Origin: Chloroflexota bacterium
GTDB taxonomy: Bacteria; Chloroflexota; Dehalococcoidia; SM23-28-2; JACOUE01
Assembly (NCBI GenBank): GCA_016178045.1
Contig: JACOUE010000067.1
Location: forward strand, 1 to 56,592
Direction: 5' to 3'
DNA length: 56,592 bases
The position numbers and the translations under genes were made by a program. Below the pieces are notes generated by a model that was not told where the DNA came from, ran no database searches, and saw only the letters and a list, made by a program, of their open reading frames with translations. Shown here piece by piece: positions 49,612 to 56,592 of the stretch. The first letter of the stretch is position 1. Every line of letters begins with the position of its first letter.

Positions 49612-49863
49612 CGCAATCAGGCCTCCCCCTGGCGGTCCCCTACGTCGGGGTTGCTGCCGAGTTGATGCGCAATAGTTTGCGAACTCCGGAACATCATATT
49701 CGCTCCCGTGCGGGCCGGATAACAGAGCTAGGATGCCGCTTTGCTAAAGCTGTTACGAAAATGGAGGCGTACATCGCGGCCGGATAGCGCGTCGCCGGCC
49801 GCTCTTGGCGGCAGCGTCTTCCCGTAGTACCCTCACATTACTCGCACCGGGGGGCGGAGCCTG

Positions 49864-50616
49864 ATGCCGGAAATCACCGTCGCGACCCTCAACCTGTTCA
49901 ACCGCATGGGCGAGTGGGAGAGGCGCGCCCCCCTGGTCATCGACCAGCTGGAGGCGCTGGCGGCGGACGTCGTCGGGTTCCAGGAAGTCGACCTCATGCT
50001 GGACCAGGGGATGTGGATAGCCCGCCAGATAAACCTGCGCCTGCCCGCGCGGCCACACTACCGGATCAAGCACGGCGCAAGCCCGGGCAAGCGGGTGAGC
50101 TACCACGGCATCGCCACGCTGGCCAAGCTTGAGTTCCTGGAGCACGAGGTTCTTGACCTCATGACCTTCGAGCGAATAGCGCAGCGGAGCGTGATCCGCG
50201 CGGGCGAGGAGCGGTTCGTCTTTGTGAACACGCACCTGCACCACCCGCCCGAGGCGGAGGAGGAGCGCTGCCGCCAGGCCGAGTACATGCTCGACTGGCT
50301 GGACCGCGACGGCCGCGGCCTGCCGACCGTCATCGCCGGCGACTTCAACTCCTACCCCGGGGAGAGGACCGTGGCCCTGATGAAAAGCCGCTACCGCTCG
50401 GCGCACGAGGCGGTGCACGGTCGGGAGCCCGAGAAGACGTGGCCCACGCCCGTGAACACCTTCGACCCTGCGCCGCCGGGTGCGCTGGACTACATCTACG
50501 TCTCGGACGGGTTCCGGATAATCGACGCCGGCCTGGCGTTCGACAGGCCCTTGGAGGGAGACTCGAACCTGTACCCGTCCGACCACCTGGGACTGTACGC
50601 GCGGCTGGAGCTGTAG
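49864..50616 (+). CDS. Endonuclease/exonuclease/phosphatase (EEP) family protein
   Basis: The 250-residue protein has the EEP catalytic set: Asn in ATLNLFN, Glu in VGFQEVD, His in NTHLHH, GDFNSYPGE, DYIYVSDG and the terminal SDHLGLYARL. Members cut phosphodiesters in nucleic acids, lipids or inositol phosphates; the substrate is not evident. There is no signal peptide. It is followed 15 bp later by the LLM oxidoreductase. Confidence 0.9.
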   Translation: MPEITVATLNLFNRMGEWERRAPLVIDQLEALAADVVGFQEVDLMLDQGMWIARQINLRLPARPHYRIKHGASPGKRVSYHGIATLAKLEFLEHEVLDLMTFERIAQRSVIRAGEERFVFVNTHLHHPPEAEEERCRQAEYMLDWLDRDGRGLPTVIAGDFNSYPGERTVALMKSRYRSAHEAVHGREPEKTWPTPVNTFDPAPPGALDYIYVSDGFRIIDAGLAFDRPLEGDSNLYPSDHLGLYARLEL

Positions 50617-50631
50617 CCGAGGAGGGAGCGC

Positions 50632-51660
50632 ATGAAGCTGGGGCTGACGGTGGGATACTGGAGCGCGGGGCCGCCCCCGGGCGTGGAGGAGGCCATCGCC
50701 GCCGCCGAGGGGCTGGGGTTCGACTCCCTGTGGACGGCGGAGGCCTGGGGGTCCGACTGCCTGACGCCCCTGGCCTGGTGGGGCTCGCGGACCAAGCGCC
50801 TGAAGCTGGGGACGGCCATCGCCCAGATCTCCGCCCGTACCCCGGCGGCGATGGCGATGGCGGCCATGACCCTCGACCACCTGTCGGGCGGGCGCTTCAT
50901 CCTGGGGCTGGGGGCGTCGGGGCCGCAGGTGGTGGAGGGGTGGTACGGCCAGCCCTATCCCCGGCCGCTGGAGCGCACCCGCGAGTACGTCGAGATCATC
51001 CGGCGCATCGTGGCGCGGGAGGAGCCGCTGGAGTTCCGGGGGAAGCAGTACCAGGTCCCGTACCCGGGCGGCACCGGCCTCGGCAAGCCGCTCAAGTCCA
51101 TCGTCCACCCCCTGCGCAAGGAGATCCCCATCTACCTCGGCGCCGAAGGGGAGAAGAACGTCGCCATGACGGCGCAGATCGCCGACGGCTGGCTGGCGAT
51201 CTTCTTTTCGCCCAAGAGCGACGGGTACTACCGGAAGGCGCTGGCGGAGGGGTTCGCGCGATCGGGGGCGCGCCACCGCCCGGACGACTTCGAGGTGGTG
51301 TCGACGGTGCCCGTCGTCGTCAACCCGGACGTGGAGGCGGCGGCCGATTTCCTGCGGCCGATGCTGGCCCTGTACATCGGGGGGATGGGCGCCCCCAGGA
51401 TGAACTTCCACTTCGACGTCTTCTCCCGCCTCGGTTACGAGGGCGAGTGCCGGCGCATCCGCGACCTGTTCCTGGAGGGGAAGAAGGGCGAAGCGAATGC
51501 CGCCGTGCCCACGAAGATGGTCGAGGACGTGGCGCTGATCGGGCCGGTCGGCAAGATCAAGGACGAGCTGCCGCTTTGGAAGCAGACGCTGCTGACGACG
51601 ATGGTCGTCGGCGGGCCGGCGCCCCTCCTCCGGACAGTAGCGGAGCTGGTGCTGGGCTAG
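50632..51660 (+). CDS. LLM-class (luciferase-like) F420-dependent oxidoreductase
   Basis: The 342-residue TIM-barrel protein has features of the bacterial luciferase-like superfamily: KLGLTVGYWSAG, GFDSLWTAEAWGSD, LKLGTAIAQISARTPAAMAMAA, RFILGLGASGPQVVEGWYG. This subfamily is usually F420-linked, and cofG/cofH in the window support that cofactor. The substrate is unknown. GGAGGGAGCGC precedes the ATG. Confidence 0.9.
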   Translation: MKLGLTVGYWSAGPPPGVEEAIAAAEGLGFDSLWTAEAWGSDCLTPLAWWGSRTKRLKLGTAIAQISARTPAAMAMAAMTLDHLSGGRFILGLGASGPQVVEGWYGQPYPRPLERTREYVEIIRRIVAREEPLEFRGKQYQVPYPGGTGLGKPLKSIVHPLRKEIPIYLGAEGEKNVAMTAQIADGWLAIFFSPKSDGYYRKALAEGFARSGARHRPDDFEVVSTVPVVVNPDVEAAADFLRPMLALYIGGMGAPRMNFHFDVFSRLGYEGECRRIRDLFLEGKKGEANAAVPTKMVEDVALIGPVGKIKDELPLWKQTLLTTMVVGGPAPLLRTVAELVLG

Positions 51661-51687
51661 GCGGTCTCTCTGGACCAGCCGGTAGGC

Positions 51688-51702
51688 CGGGCTGAAGGCC
51701 CG
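51688..51702. repeat. Short palindrome upstream of the phosphotransferase gene
   Basis: Arms CGGGC/GCCCG flank TGAAG, with a centre resembling the other CCTGAAGG-type repeats. TTGACA follows at 51710-51715. Confidence 0.45.
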
Positions 51703-51717
51703 CGCCTCCTTGACATA

Positions 51718-52764
51718 TTGCCCCAAATCCATTACAACGCGTGGGAAGTGGAAATAGGGGATTCGCTCCACCGCTTCCTCGCCGACCAGCTGCCGCAGGG
51801 CCGTAACCTGCGCGTTTCCGGACTGGAGCGTTGCGGCGGCGGCGCCTCCCGCGAGACGTGGGCGTTCGACCTTCACTGGCAGGAGGACGGAGGGGAACGG
51901 GAAGGGCGGTACATCCTGCGGCGCGACCCGCCCGTCAGCCTGCTGGAGACCGGCCTCACCACCGACCGCCGCCACGAGTTCACCGTCGTGCGGGCGGTGC
52001 ACGGGCTCGGGCTGCCGGTGCCGCGGATGCACTGGCTGGATGCGGACGGCTCGTACTTCGGGCGGCCGGCCCTGATCATGGAGCGTATGTCGGGCCAGCC
52101 CACGCCCCCCGCCTTTCCGGCCAGCGAGGACCCGAAGCTGCGCGAGACGGTGGCTCACCAGTTCGTCGACATCCTGGCCCGCGTCCACACCGCCGGCTGG
52201 CAGAGCCTGGGGTTGACCTGGGTGATGGAGCCGCCCGGGCCGGAGCAGGAGGCGGCGCGGCGGCAGGTTGACCTCTGGCAGGCGGTCTACGAGAAGGACC
52301 GGCTGGAGCGCCACGCCATCATCGAGGAGGCGTTCCTATGGCTGCGGACTCACCTGCCCTCGACGAACCGGATCGTCCTGGTCCACGGCGACTTCCGAAC
52401 CGGCAACTACCTGTACGACGAGACCGGCATCACCGCCTTCCTGGACTGGGAGCTAGCCCACCTGGGCGACCCCATGGAGGACCTGGGCTGGGCCTGCATG
52501 CGCTTCTGGAGCGGCCAGGGCCTGGCCGGGGGCCTCCTCCCGGAGGAGGAGCTCTTCCGCCTCTACGAGGAGCGGAGCGGCATCCCCGTCGACCGGGAGC
52601 GGGTCTTCTTCTACAAGGTGCTGGGGAACGTTAAGATGGCGGCCATCGCCCTGTCCGGGGTGCGCGCCTTCTGCCAGGGGCAGGCCCTGGACGTCACGTA
52701 TGCCCTGGTGGGCTTCATGGTGCCGCGCCTCTGCGCCGACATCGCCGAGCAGATAGGGTTGTGA
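51718..52764 (+). CDS. Aminoglycoside-phosphotransferase-fold (APH) kinase
   Basis: The 348-residue protein of the APH/choline-kinase fold has the N-lobe strand GRYILRRDP, the catalytic loop LVHGDFRTGNYLY (HGDxRxxN) and the metal motif FLDWELAHLGDP. The subfamily seen beside acyl-CoA genes is of unknown substrate; a small alcohol or coenzyme-like acceptor is plausible. The start is uncertain: TTG 51718 has no good RBS, and GTG 51748 is possible. The next gene starts 13 bp downstream. Confidence 0.85.
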   Translation: MPQIHYNAWEVEIGDSLHRFLADQLPQGRNLRVSGLERCGGGASRETWAFDLHWQEDGGEREGRYILRRDPPVSLLETGLTTDRRHEFTVVRAVHGLGLPVPRMHWLDADGSYFGRPALIMERMSGQPTPPAFPASEDPKLRETVAHQFVDILARVHTAGWQSLGLTWVMEPPGPEQEAARRQVDLWQAVYEKDRLERHAIIEEAFLWLRTHLPSTNRIVLVHGDFRTGNYLYDETGITAFLDWELAHLGDPMEDLGWACMRFWSGQGLAGGLLPEEELFRLYEERSGIPVDRERVFFYKVLGNVKMAAIALSGVRAFCQGQALDVTYALVGFMVPRLCADIAEQIGL

Positions 52765-52776
52765 AAGGAGCGAGGG

Positions 52777-53703
52777 ATGATCACCGAGAAGGACGAGGAA
52801 CGGCACCCTCACACGGAGGACGGCCGCTGGCGCGAGAGCCTGTACTGGGACCTGGTCCTGCCCGAAGAGGGCCTGGGCGGGGTGATCTACCTCCGGCTCA
52901 CCCCGGCCACCCGAGTCGCCGACACGATGCTCCTCCTCTACCAGGGCCACGCCCAGAAGGCGGCCGACTGCCCCTACGTCTACGCCCACGCCGACCAGGC
53001 GCTGCCGGCAAGCCTCACTGAGGTGACGGTGGGCCACTTCGGCCTGCGGCGCGTCTTGCCGCTGATGGAGTTCGCCCTCTCCTTCAACGACGGGCAGGGG
53101 ACGGCCCTGGAGGCGGCGTGGCGCGGCCGCCACCGCCCCTTCGACTACGCCGGCAACCGCGACGGCTGTCCCCAGGTGATGGGCGTCAACCGCTTCGAGC
53201 AGACGGGCCACGTGACGGGCCGCCTATCGCTCAAGGGGAAGGAGATGACGCTCAGGGAAGCGTTCTCCCACCGCGACCACTCGTGGGGGATCCGGGACTG
53301 GGCGGCGATGCAGCACTACAAGTGGGTCTCGTTCCGCGCCGGCGAGGTGGCCGCGAACCTGTTCCTCCCCACCGTGCGAGGGGAGTCGGCGCTGAACGGC
53401 TACCTGGCCCTCGGGGAGGACGCGGCGCCGCTGGCCGACGTGCAGGTGCAGACGGAGTACGACGCGAAGGAGCCGCTGCGCCAGCGCGCCGTAAAGCTGC
53501 GGCTACGGGACGAGAAGGGCCGCGAGGTGGAGGCCGAGGGAGAATCGTTCGCCTCGGTCCCCCTGCCCAGCGAGGGGGCGGTCATCTACGAGGCCGCCGC
53601 CTCCTTCTCCGCCAACGGTAAGACCGGCGAAGGCGTGATCGAGTACCTGTGGCCGCAGTCGTACGTGGAGCACCTGGGCCGCTACAAGCTGCCGGAGGGC
53701 TGA
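52777..53703 (+). CDS. Lipocalin-like (CrtC/DUF7064-7065-type) protein
   Basis: The 308-residue beta-rich protein has RHRPFDYAGN, VTGRLSLKGKEMTLREAFSHRDHSWGIRDW and a C-terminal EGVIEYLWPQSYVEH. The DHSWG(x)R motif is typical of a two-domain calycin-type family (CrtC/AttH/DUF7064-7065) known from memory to neighbour APH-fold kinases. It probably binds or hydrates a hydrophobic small molecule. AAAGGAGCGAGGG precedes the ATG. Confidence 0.78.
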   Translation: MITEKDEERHPHTEDGRWRESLYWDLVLPEEGLGGVIYLRLTPATRVADTMLLLYQGHAQKAADCPYVYAHADQALPASLTEVTVGHFGLRRVLPLMEFALSFNDGQGTALEAAWRGRHRPFDYAGNRDGCPQVMGVNRFEQTGHVTGRLSLKGKEMTLREAFSHRDHSWGIRDWAAMQHYKWVSFRAGEVAANLFLPTVRGESALNGYLALGEDAAPLADVQVQTEYDAKEPLRQRAVKLRLRDEKGREVEAEGESFASVPLPSEGAVIYEAAASFSANGKTGEGVIEYLWPQSYVEHLGRYKLPEG

Positions 53704-53704
53704 G

Positions 53705-54169
53705 ATGAGACCGGACATCGGCGATATCCTGGCCGGGGTACAGCGCATCATGACCCAGGAGATCGTGCCGGCCCTGCCGCCGGGCTATCTGCGGGAGAAG
53801 GCGATGTACACCCTCTTCCTGCTGGAGCACTGCCGCGCCCGCTGGCACCTGGCCCCCGCCTACCTGCGGGACGAGAACGCCGCCCTGCATCACACTCTCC
53901 AGCGCCTGCTCGAAGTCGCCCGCGACGACCTGCCGGCGGGCCTTGCCGCCGAGATCGAGGAGTTCTCCCCGGCCGACGCGGACTCGCCCGTACCGGCGCT
54001 CCAGGAGGAAAACCTGCGGCTGAGGGAGCAGATGAGCCGGGTGCGGGATGCGGCGGACTCCGCTCCACCCAGGGTGCGCGAGCGGGTGCGGAAGGAGATC
54101 GCCGCCTTCGCCCGGAAGCAGCTGGAGCGGGAGCGGGAGTGGGTGAAGGTGGGCGAGGTCGTCTGGTAG
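53705..54169 (+). CDS. Unknown helical protein (DUF6285-like)
   Basis: The 154-residue helical protein (ILAGVQRIMTQEIVPALPPGYLREKAMYTLFLLEH...) has a predicted coiled coil near 98-115 (ALQEENLRLREQMSRVRDA). Length and context recall DUF6285-like proteins found beside APH-fold kinases. It starts one base after the upstream stop (TGAGATG), so it is tightly coupled. Confidence 0.7.
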   Translation: MRPDIGDILAGVQRIMTQEIVPALPPGYLREKAMYTLFLLEHCRARWHLAPAYLRDENAALHHTLQRLLEVARDDLPAGLAAEIEEFSPADADSPVPALQEENLRLREQMSRVRDAADSAPPRVRERVRKEIAAFARKQLEREREWVKVGEVVW

Positions 54170-54341
54170 GCGCCACTAACGCGCGGTTGCCCCACGAGCG
54201 CGCTTCGGCGTGCAGCGGCTGAACCGTCCTTTCGGTTAGGCGAGCTGCCCACGACTCTGTCGACCCTCGGCCCCTTGGGAACCTAATTGGTGTCAGATCC
54301 GTCTTCTTCCGTAGAAGATACGTTGTTTCTGGGAAAAGCAC

Positions 54342-54371
54342 TTGACATCTTCAAAAAAAAGGGTGCATAAT
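54342..54371 (+). promoter_or_regulatory. Strong promoter of the exported-protease pair
   Basis: TTGACA at 54342-54347 and CATAAT at 54366-54371 are separated by 18 bp; an A8 tract lies in the spacer. Transcription would start near 54378, ruling out an ORF start at 54342. The region 54170-54341 holds no gene, only a short hairpin near 54225. Confidence 0.75.
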
Positions 54372-54395
54372 CGCGACGCTGCCTCTGGGGTCGGA

Positions 54396-54956
54396 ATGCG
54401 TACGGTCTTTGTCGCAGGCGTCCTGACCGGCGTGGCGTTAATAGTGGCAGGCGTTTTCGCCTTCACTCGACTCGGGCCGGGCGCCTCCGGCAGCTCCACC
54501 CAGCGGCCGGCGACGAGCCACCAGCCACAGCAGGAGCAACCTGAAATACCCGACCTCACCAACTACACACCGCCACCTGGCTGCCTGCTCGACCGCATCT
54601 ACGGCAAAGACGGCTCCGTTTGGTCTCAGTTCCTCGACGCGCCTATCCGGCCGATTATTGTTATCTTGGAGGATGGTGACCAGGACATTTTCCCCATCGA
54701 CTTCTATCCCATTGCCCTGAACTGTCACGACTCCGTGCAAGTGGCTAACCCCTACACCCCTGCCACGCCTATCATAGGCCAGCGGTGTCCTGGAGACACT
54801 CTAGTATCAAGGGGCGGATGGGTGGAATCAGACTGCTATGGTCGACTGCGGCCCGACATACCCTTGATAATCGGAGAAGGCGACCGCATTCATATCAGCC
54901 CCCCTCTCGGCCCACGGGGCATAATCATTTCAGAGGGGCCTCCTATCGATAGATGA
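54396..54956 (+). CDS. Membrane-anchored protein of unknown function
   Basis: From ATG 54396 the 186-residue product has one N-terminal membrane helix (VFVAGVLTGVALIVAGVFAF). A Ser/Gln/Pro-rich linker follows (SSTQRPATSHQPQQEQPE), then an exported domain with four cysteines (GCLLD, LNCHD, QRCPG, SDCYG). The cysteines could form two disulfides. I do not recognise the domain. It is AT-richer than genes upstream. The stop overlaps the next ATG (ATGA), so it is probably a partner or inhibitor of the protease encoded there. Confidence 0.7.
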   Translation: MRTVFVAGVLTGVALIVAGVFAFTRLGPGASGSSTQRPATSHQPQQEQPEIPDLTNYTPPPGCLLDRIYGKDGSVWSQFLDAPIRPIIVILEDGDQDIFPIDFYPIALNCHDSVQVANPYTPATPIIGQRCPGDTLVSRGGWVESDCYGRLRPDIPLIIGEGDRIHISPPLGPRGIIISEGPPIDR

Positions 54957-55633
54957 AGGTTCGCATCTTCACGCTGGGTTTCATCCTGGGTGCGACGGGG
55001 ATGTCGCTGGTTTTGGTTTTTTTGGCGGCTACCGTGCACGGCGTGTCTGCTCATCATCCGTTTCACGAACCGGTGATCCATATGACCGACTATCACGACG
55101 CGGTGCCGAACGTCTCCTGGGGATATTCCTTCTGCTGTACAGATGACCCCGGCATCCAACTCTACAGCTTCTTCGAAGACGCTTTGGGCTGGCAGGCCCT
55201 TAATCAGTACCAGCCCACCGATTTCTACCAGCTAAGCTACAGCGCGGCCGACATCGCCATTTCGTTCGTCAACGACGGCGGTGCCGACAACAAATGTGGT
55301 GCGGGGGCCAGTGGCTGCGTAACCTACGACAGCGGGACCACATGCGTAAGTAGCTGCTCTCAGGATCTTCTCCACGCCTCCCGGATTAACATGTGGGTGC
55401 GCGCTACGTACTGGAACGGCGCTAGTACGAACGCCCGTAGGGACCTCATCAACCACGAGGTCGGCCACACCCTGGGGCACGCGGAGCACTACCGGAATGC
55501 GGCGATTTACGGACACATAGACGACACTTCGGTATACAGCGGAGTCATGGACAACGATGTTGGCGACGTCAACGGGTATCCGTCCGACAGAGAAATAAAG
55601 GCGGCCCATTGGATTACTGAGCAGTGGTACTAA
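54953..55633 (+). CDS. Secreted zinc metalloprotease with a variant metzincin motif
   Basis: The 226-residue protein has a signal peptide (ILGATGMSLVLVFLAATVHGVSA) and NHEVGHTLGHAEHY at 167-180. His168, Glu169 and His172 form the HExxH zinc site with Gly175. The canonical third ligand position (178) is Glu, flanked by His176 and His179. SGVMDN at 197-201 fits a Met-turn. Six cysteines suggest disulfides (FCC, KCGAGASGC, TTCVSSC). It resembles M10/M7-type metzincins without clear family membership. Confidence 0.8.
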   Translation: MKVRIFTLGFILGATGMSLVLVFLAATVHGVSAHHPFHEPVIHMTDYHDAVPNVSWGYSFCCTDDPGIQLYSFFEDALGWQALNQYQPTDFYQLSYSAADIAISFVNDGGADNKCGAGASGCVTYDSGTTCVSSCSQDLLHASRINMWVRATYWNGASTNARRDLINHEVGHTLGHAEHYRNAAIYGHIDDTSVYSGVMDNDVGDVNGYPSDREIKAAHWITEQWY

Positions 55634-55687
55634 GCTGGCACCGACTGCGGCGACAATACCTCCTGCCCCTGGCTGTTTCGTTCGCAA

Positions 55688-56592
55688 TTAGAGCTGCCGC
55701 GGCTCCGGTCCGAGCGTCTGCTTGTGACGGCCGCGCTCCGCCTGACGTAGCCCGATAACGCCTTCGCGCCGCAGCCCCTCGATCTCCTCCCAGGCGAAGC
55801 CGTGCTCCAGCAGCACCTCCTCCGTGTGCTGCCCGAACTCCGGGGCCGGCCCCCGGACCTGCCCGGGAGTCCGCTCCAGGTTCACCGTTGCGTTCACCAT
55901 TCGCAGCGGCCCGTGGGCCGGGTGCTCGAAGGTGGTGACCATCTCGTTCTCCAGCACCTGGGGGTCGTCCGCCAGCTCGCCGTAGTCCTGCACCACCTCG
56001 ATGAGGAGGTCGTGGCGGCGGAACCGCTCCAGCCAGCCGCGGGCCGGCCGGGTGGCAAAGAGCTCGTCCAGCTTTCCTATGAGGGCCATGAGGTCGGCGG
56101 CGTGCATGCGGATCCAGTCGATGCTCATCTCCTCGGGCTCCAGCCTCTCGCCGGTTGCCTCCTCAATCGCCTTGCGGAAGGGGGGCCAGTAGCGGCCGGG
56201 CTGGGCCATCGCCAGCATCACCCACTTGCCGTCGCCGCACTTGTAGTGGTTCCAGAGGGGTGAGGTGAGCCGGCGCGACACGCGCGGTATGGGGGAGCCG
56301 GCGTAGGTGCCCGACATCAGGTAGCTGTGAGCCGCGGGTTGAGCTTCGCCAGGGAGTCGTAGTCGATCTTCAGGCGTTTGTCGACGCCGGGGCGGAAGTT
56401 CTGCACGACGACGTCCGCCTTCTCCGCCAGGCGGTAGAACACGTCGCGCCCCCGGTCTGCTTTCAAGTCGAGAACGAGGCTGCGCTTGTTACGGTTGTGG
56501 GTCTCCCAGTAGGCGTTGGGGCCGCCGGGCGTGACCTCGTAGCGGACGAGGCCGCGGCCGGGGTCCGGCGAGTCCGGCCCCTCGATCTTGAT
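55688..56592 (-). pseudogene. CaiB/BaiF family III CoA-transferase, internally deleted and frameshifted (5' end outside window)
   Basis: From the window edge to about 56318 one frame encodes the family N-terminus: YWETHNRNKRSLVLDLK, ADVVVQNFRPGVDKRLKIDYDSLAKLNPRL, then a TGA. A second frame from about 56330 down to 55688 encodes the C-terminal half (SYLMSGTYAGSPIPR, LTSPLWNHYKCGDGKWVMLAM ... EVLLEHGFAWEEIEGLR). Intact members have roughly 100 residues between these, including the active-site Asp region. The gene is therefore missing its middle and is out of frame, or two contigs were wrongly joined. Confidence 0.8.

Noticed and set aside
49753-52314. An 853-codon open frame on the minus strand
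   Set aside because: It runs antisense through the EEP, LLM and APH-fold genes; its product is Arg/Pro/His-rich with no domain, a typical G+C-rich shadow.
1-56592. tRNA, rRNA, prophage or integrase genes that would explain the insertions
   Set aside because: I saw no such gene; the only recombinase-like gene is the RAYT at 24043, whose hairpins do not match the direct repeats at dnaE2, dnaN, ribH or the MBL gene.

Overview
The window is G+C-rich bacterial DNA. It most resembles an uncultured Chloroflexota of the Dehalococcoidia type. The basis for this is the F420 deazaflavin pair cofH/cofG with a luciferase-like F420-type oxidoreductase, an ImuB-like polymerase followed by a DUF6504-type gene and dnaE2, heme synthesis from glutamate (hemA, hemL), Pro/Thr-linked secreted subtilases, and many small palindromes read in frame inside genes. 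This assignment is inference; there is no rRNA in the window.

Layout. 1-4035 (minus): a zinc-ribbon/Ser-Thr kinase/AAA ATPase/cyclase giant. 4106-10993 (plus): a translesion locus with imuB behind a promoter that carries a GAAC-N4-GTTC LexA-type box, a DUF6504-like gene and dnaE2. It is broken up by a lipoprotein gene, a SnoaL-like gene, a VapBC pair and remnants of DUF6504 and dnaE2. 11014-12831: a DUF262/DUF1524 (GmrSD-like) gene between 53-bp copies of the dnaE2 3' end. 13076-17320: a cupin gene, then a two-component system and a secreted protein between 141-bp copies of the start of a metallo-beta-lactamase gene. 17348-19432: a subtilase. 20529-22518: dnaN with a HEPN-like gene inserted behind it. 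22611-31620 (minus): heme/siroheme genes (sirC-like, hemA, hemC, cobA-hemD, hemB, hemL), interleaved with a GxxExxY cassette, a HAD gene and a RAYT transposase with its REP palindromes. 31742-32906: a MerR-like regulator diverging from an EF-Tu domain-2-like protein. 32973-35590: cofH/cofG. 35663-38741: a hydrolase-cyclase sensor, a haloalkane dehalogenase and a DinB-like protein. 38805-40040: a diadenylate-cyclase-fold gene between 21-bp copies of the ribH 3' end. 40169-47273 (minus): ribH, ribBA (frameshifted) and ribE, with a plus-strand block of two GGDEF/HD-GYP proteins and a subtilase between ribBA and ribE. 47294-56592: SDR, MBL and HD-GYP genes, an EEP hydrolase, an LLM oxidoreductase, a phosphotransferase/lipocalin-like/small-protein operon, an exported zinc-protease pair, and a broken CoA-transferase gene.

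Two themes recur. First, accessory genes (DUF262, HEPN-like, DAC-like, two-component, VapBC) sit beside housekeeping or repair genes, and each is flanked by direct copies of the neighbouring gene's end. The copies are about 21, 22, 53 and 141 bp, plus diverged ones. This looks like repeated capture of single genes with long, variable target duplications and no recombinase inside the insert. Second, short palindromic repeats are inserted in frame in many proteins (DnaE2, CobA-HemD, CofH, CofG, haloalkane dehalogenase, both cyclases). One palindrome family surrounds a RAYT transposase that could have spread it. Several genes (hemA/hemC, ribBA, the MBL gene, CoA transferase, a small lipoprotein) are frame-broken or internally deleted. 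Misassembly has to be excluded before reading these as biology.
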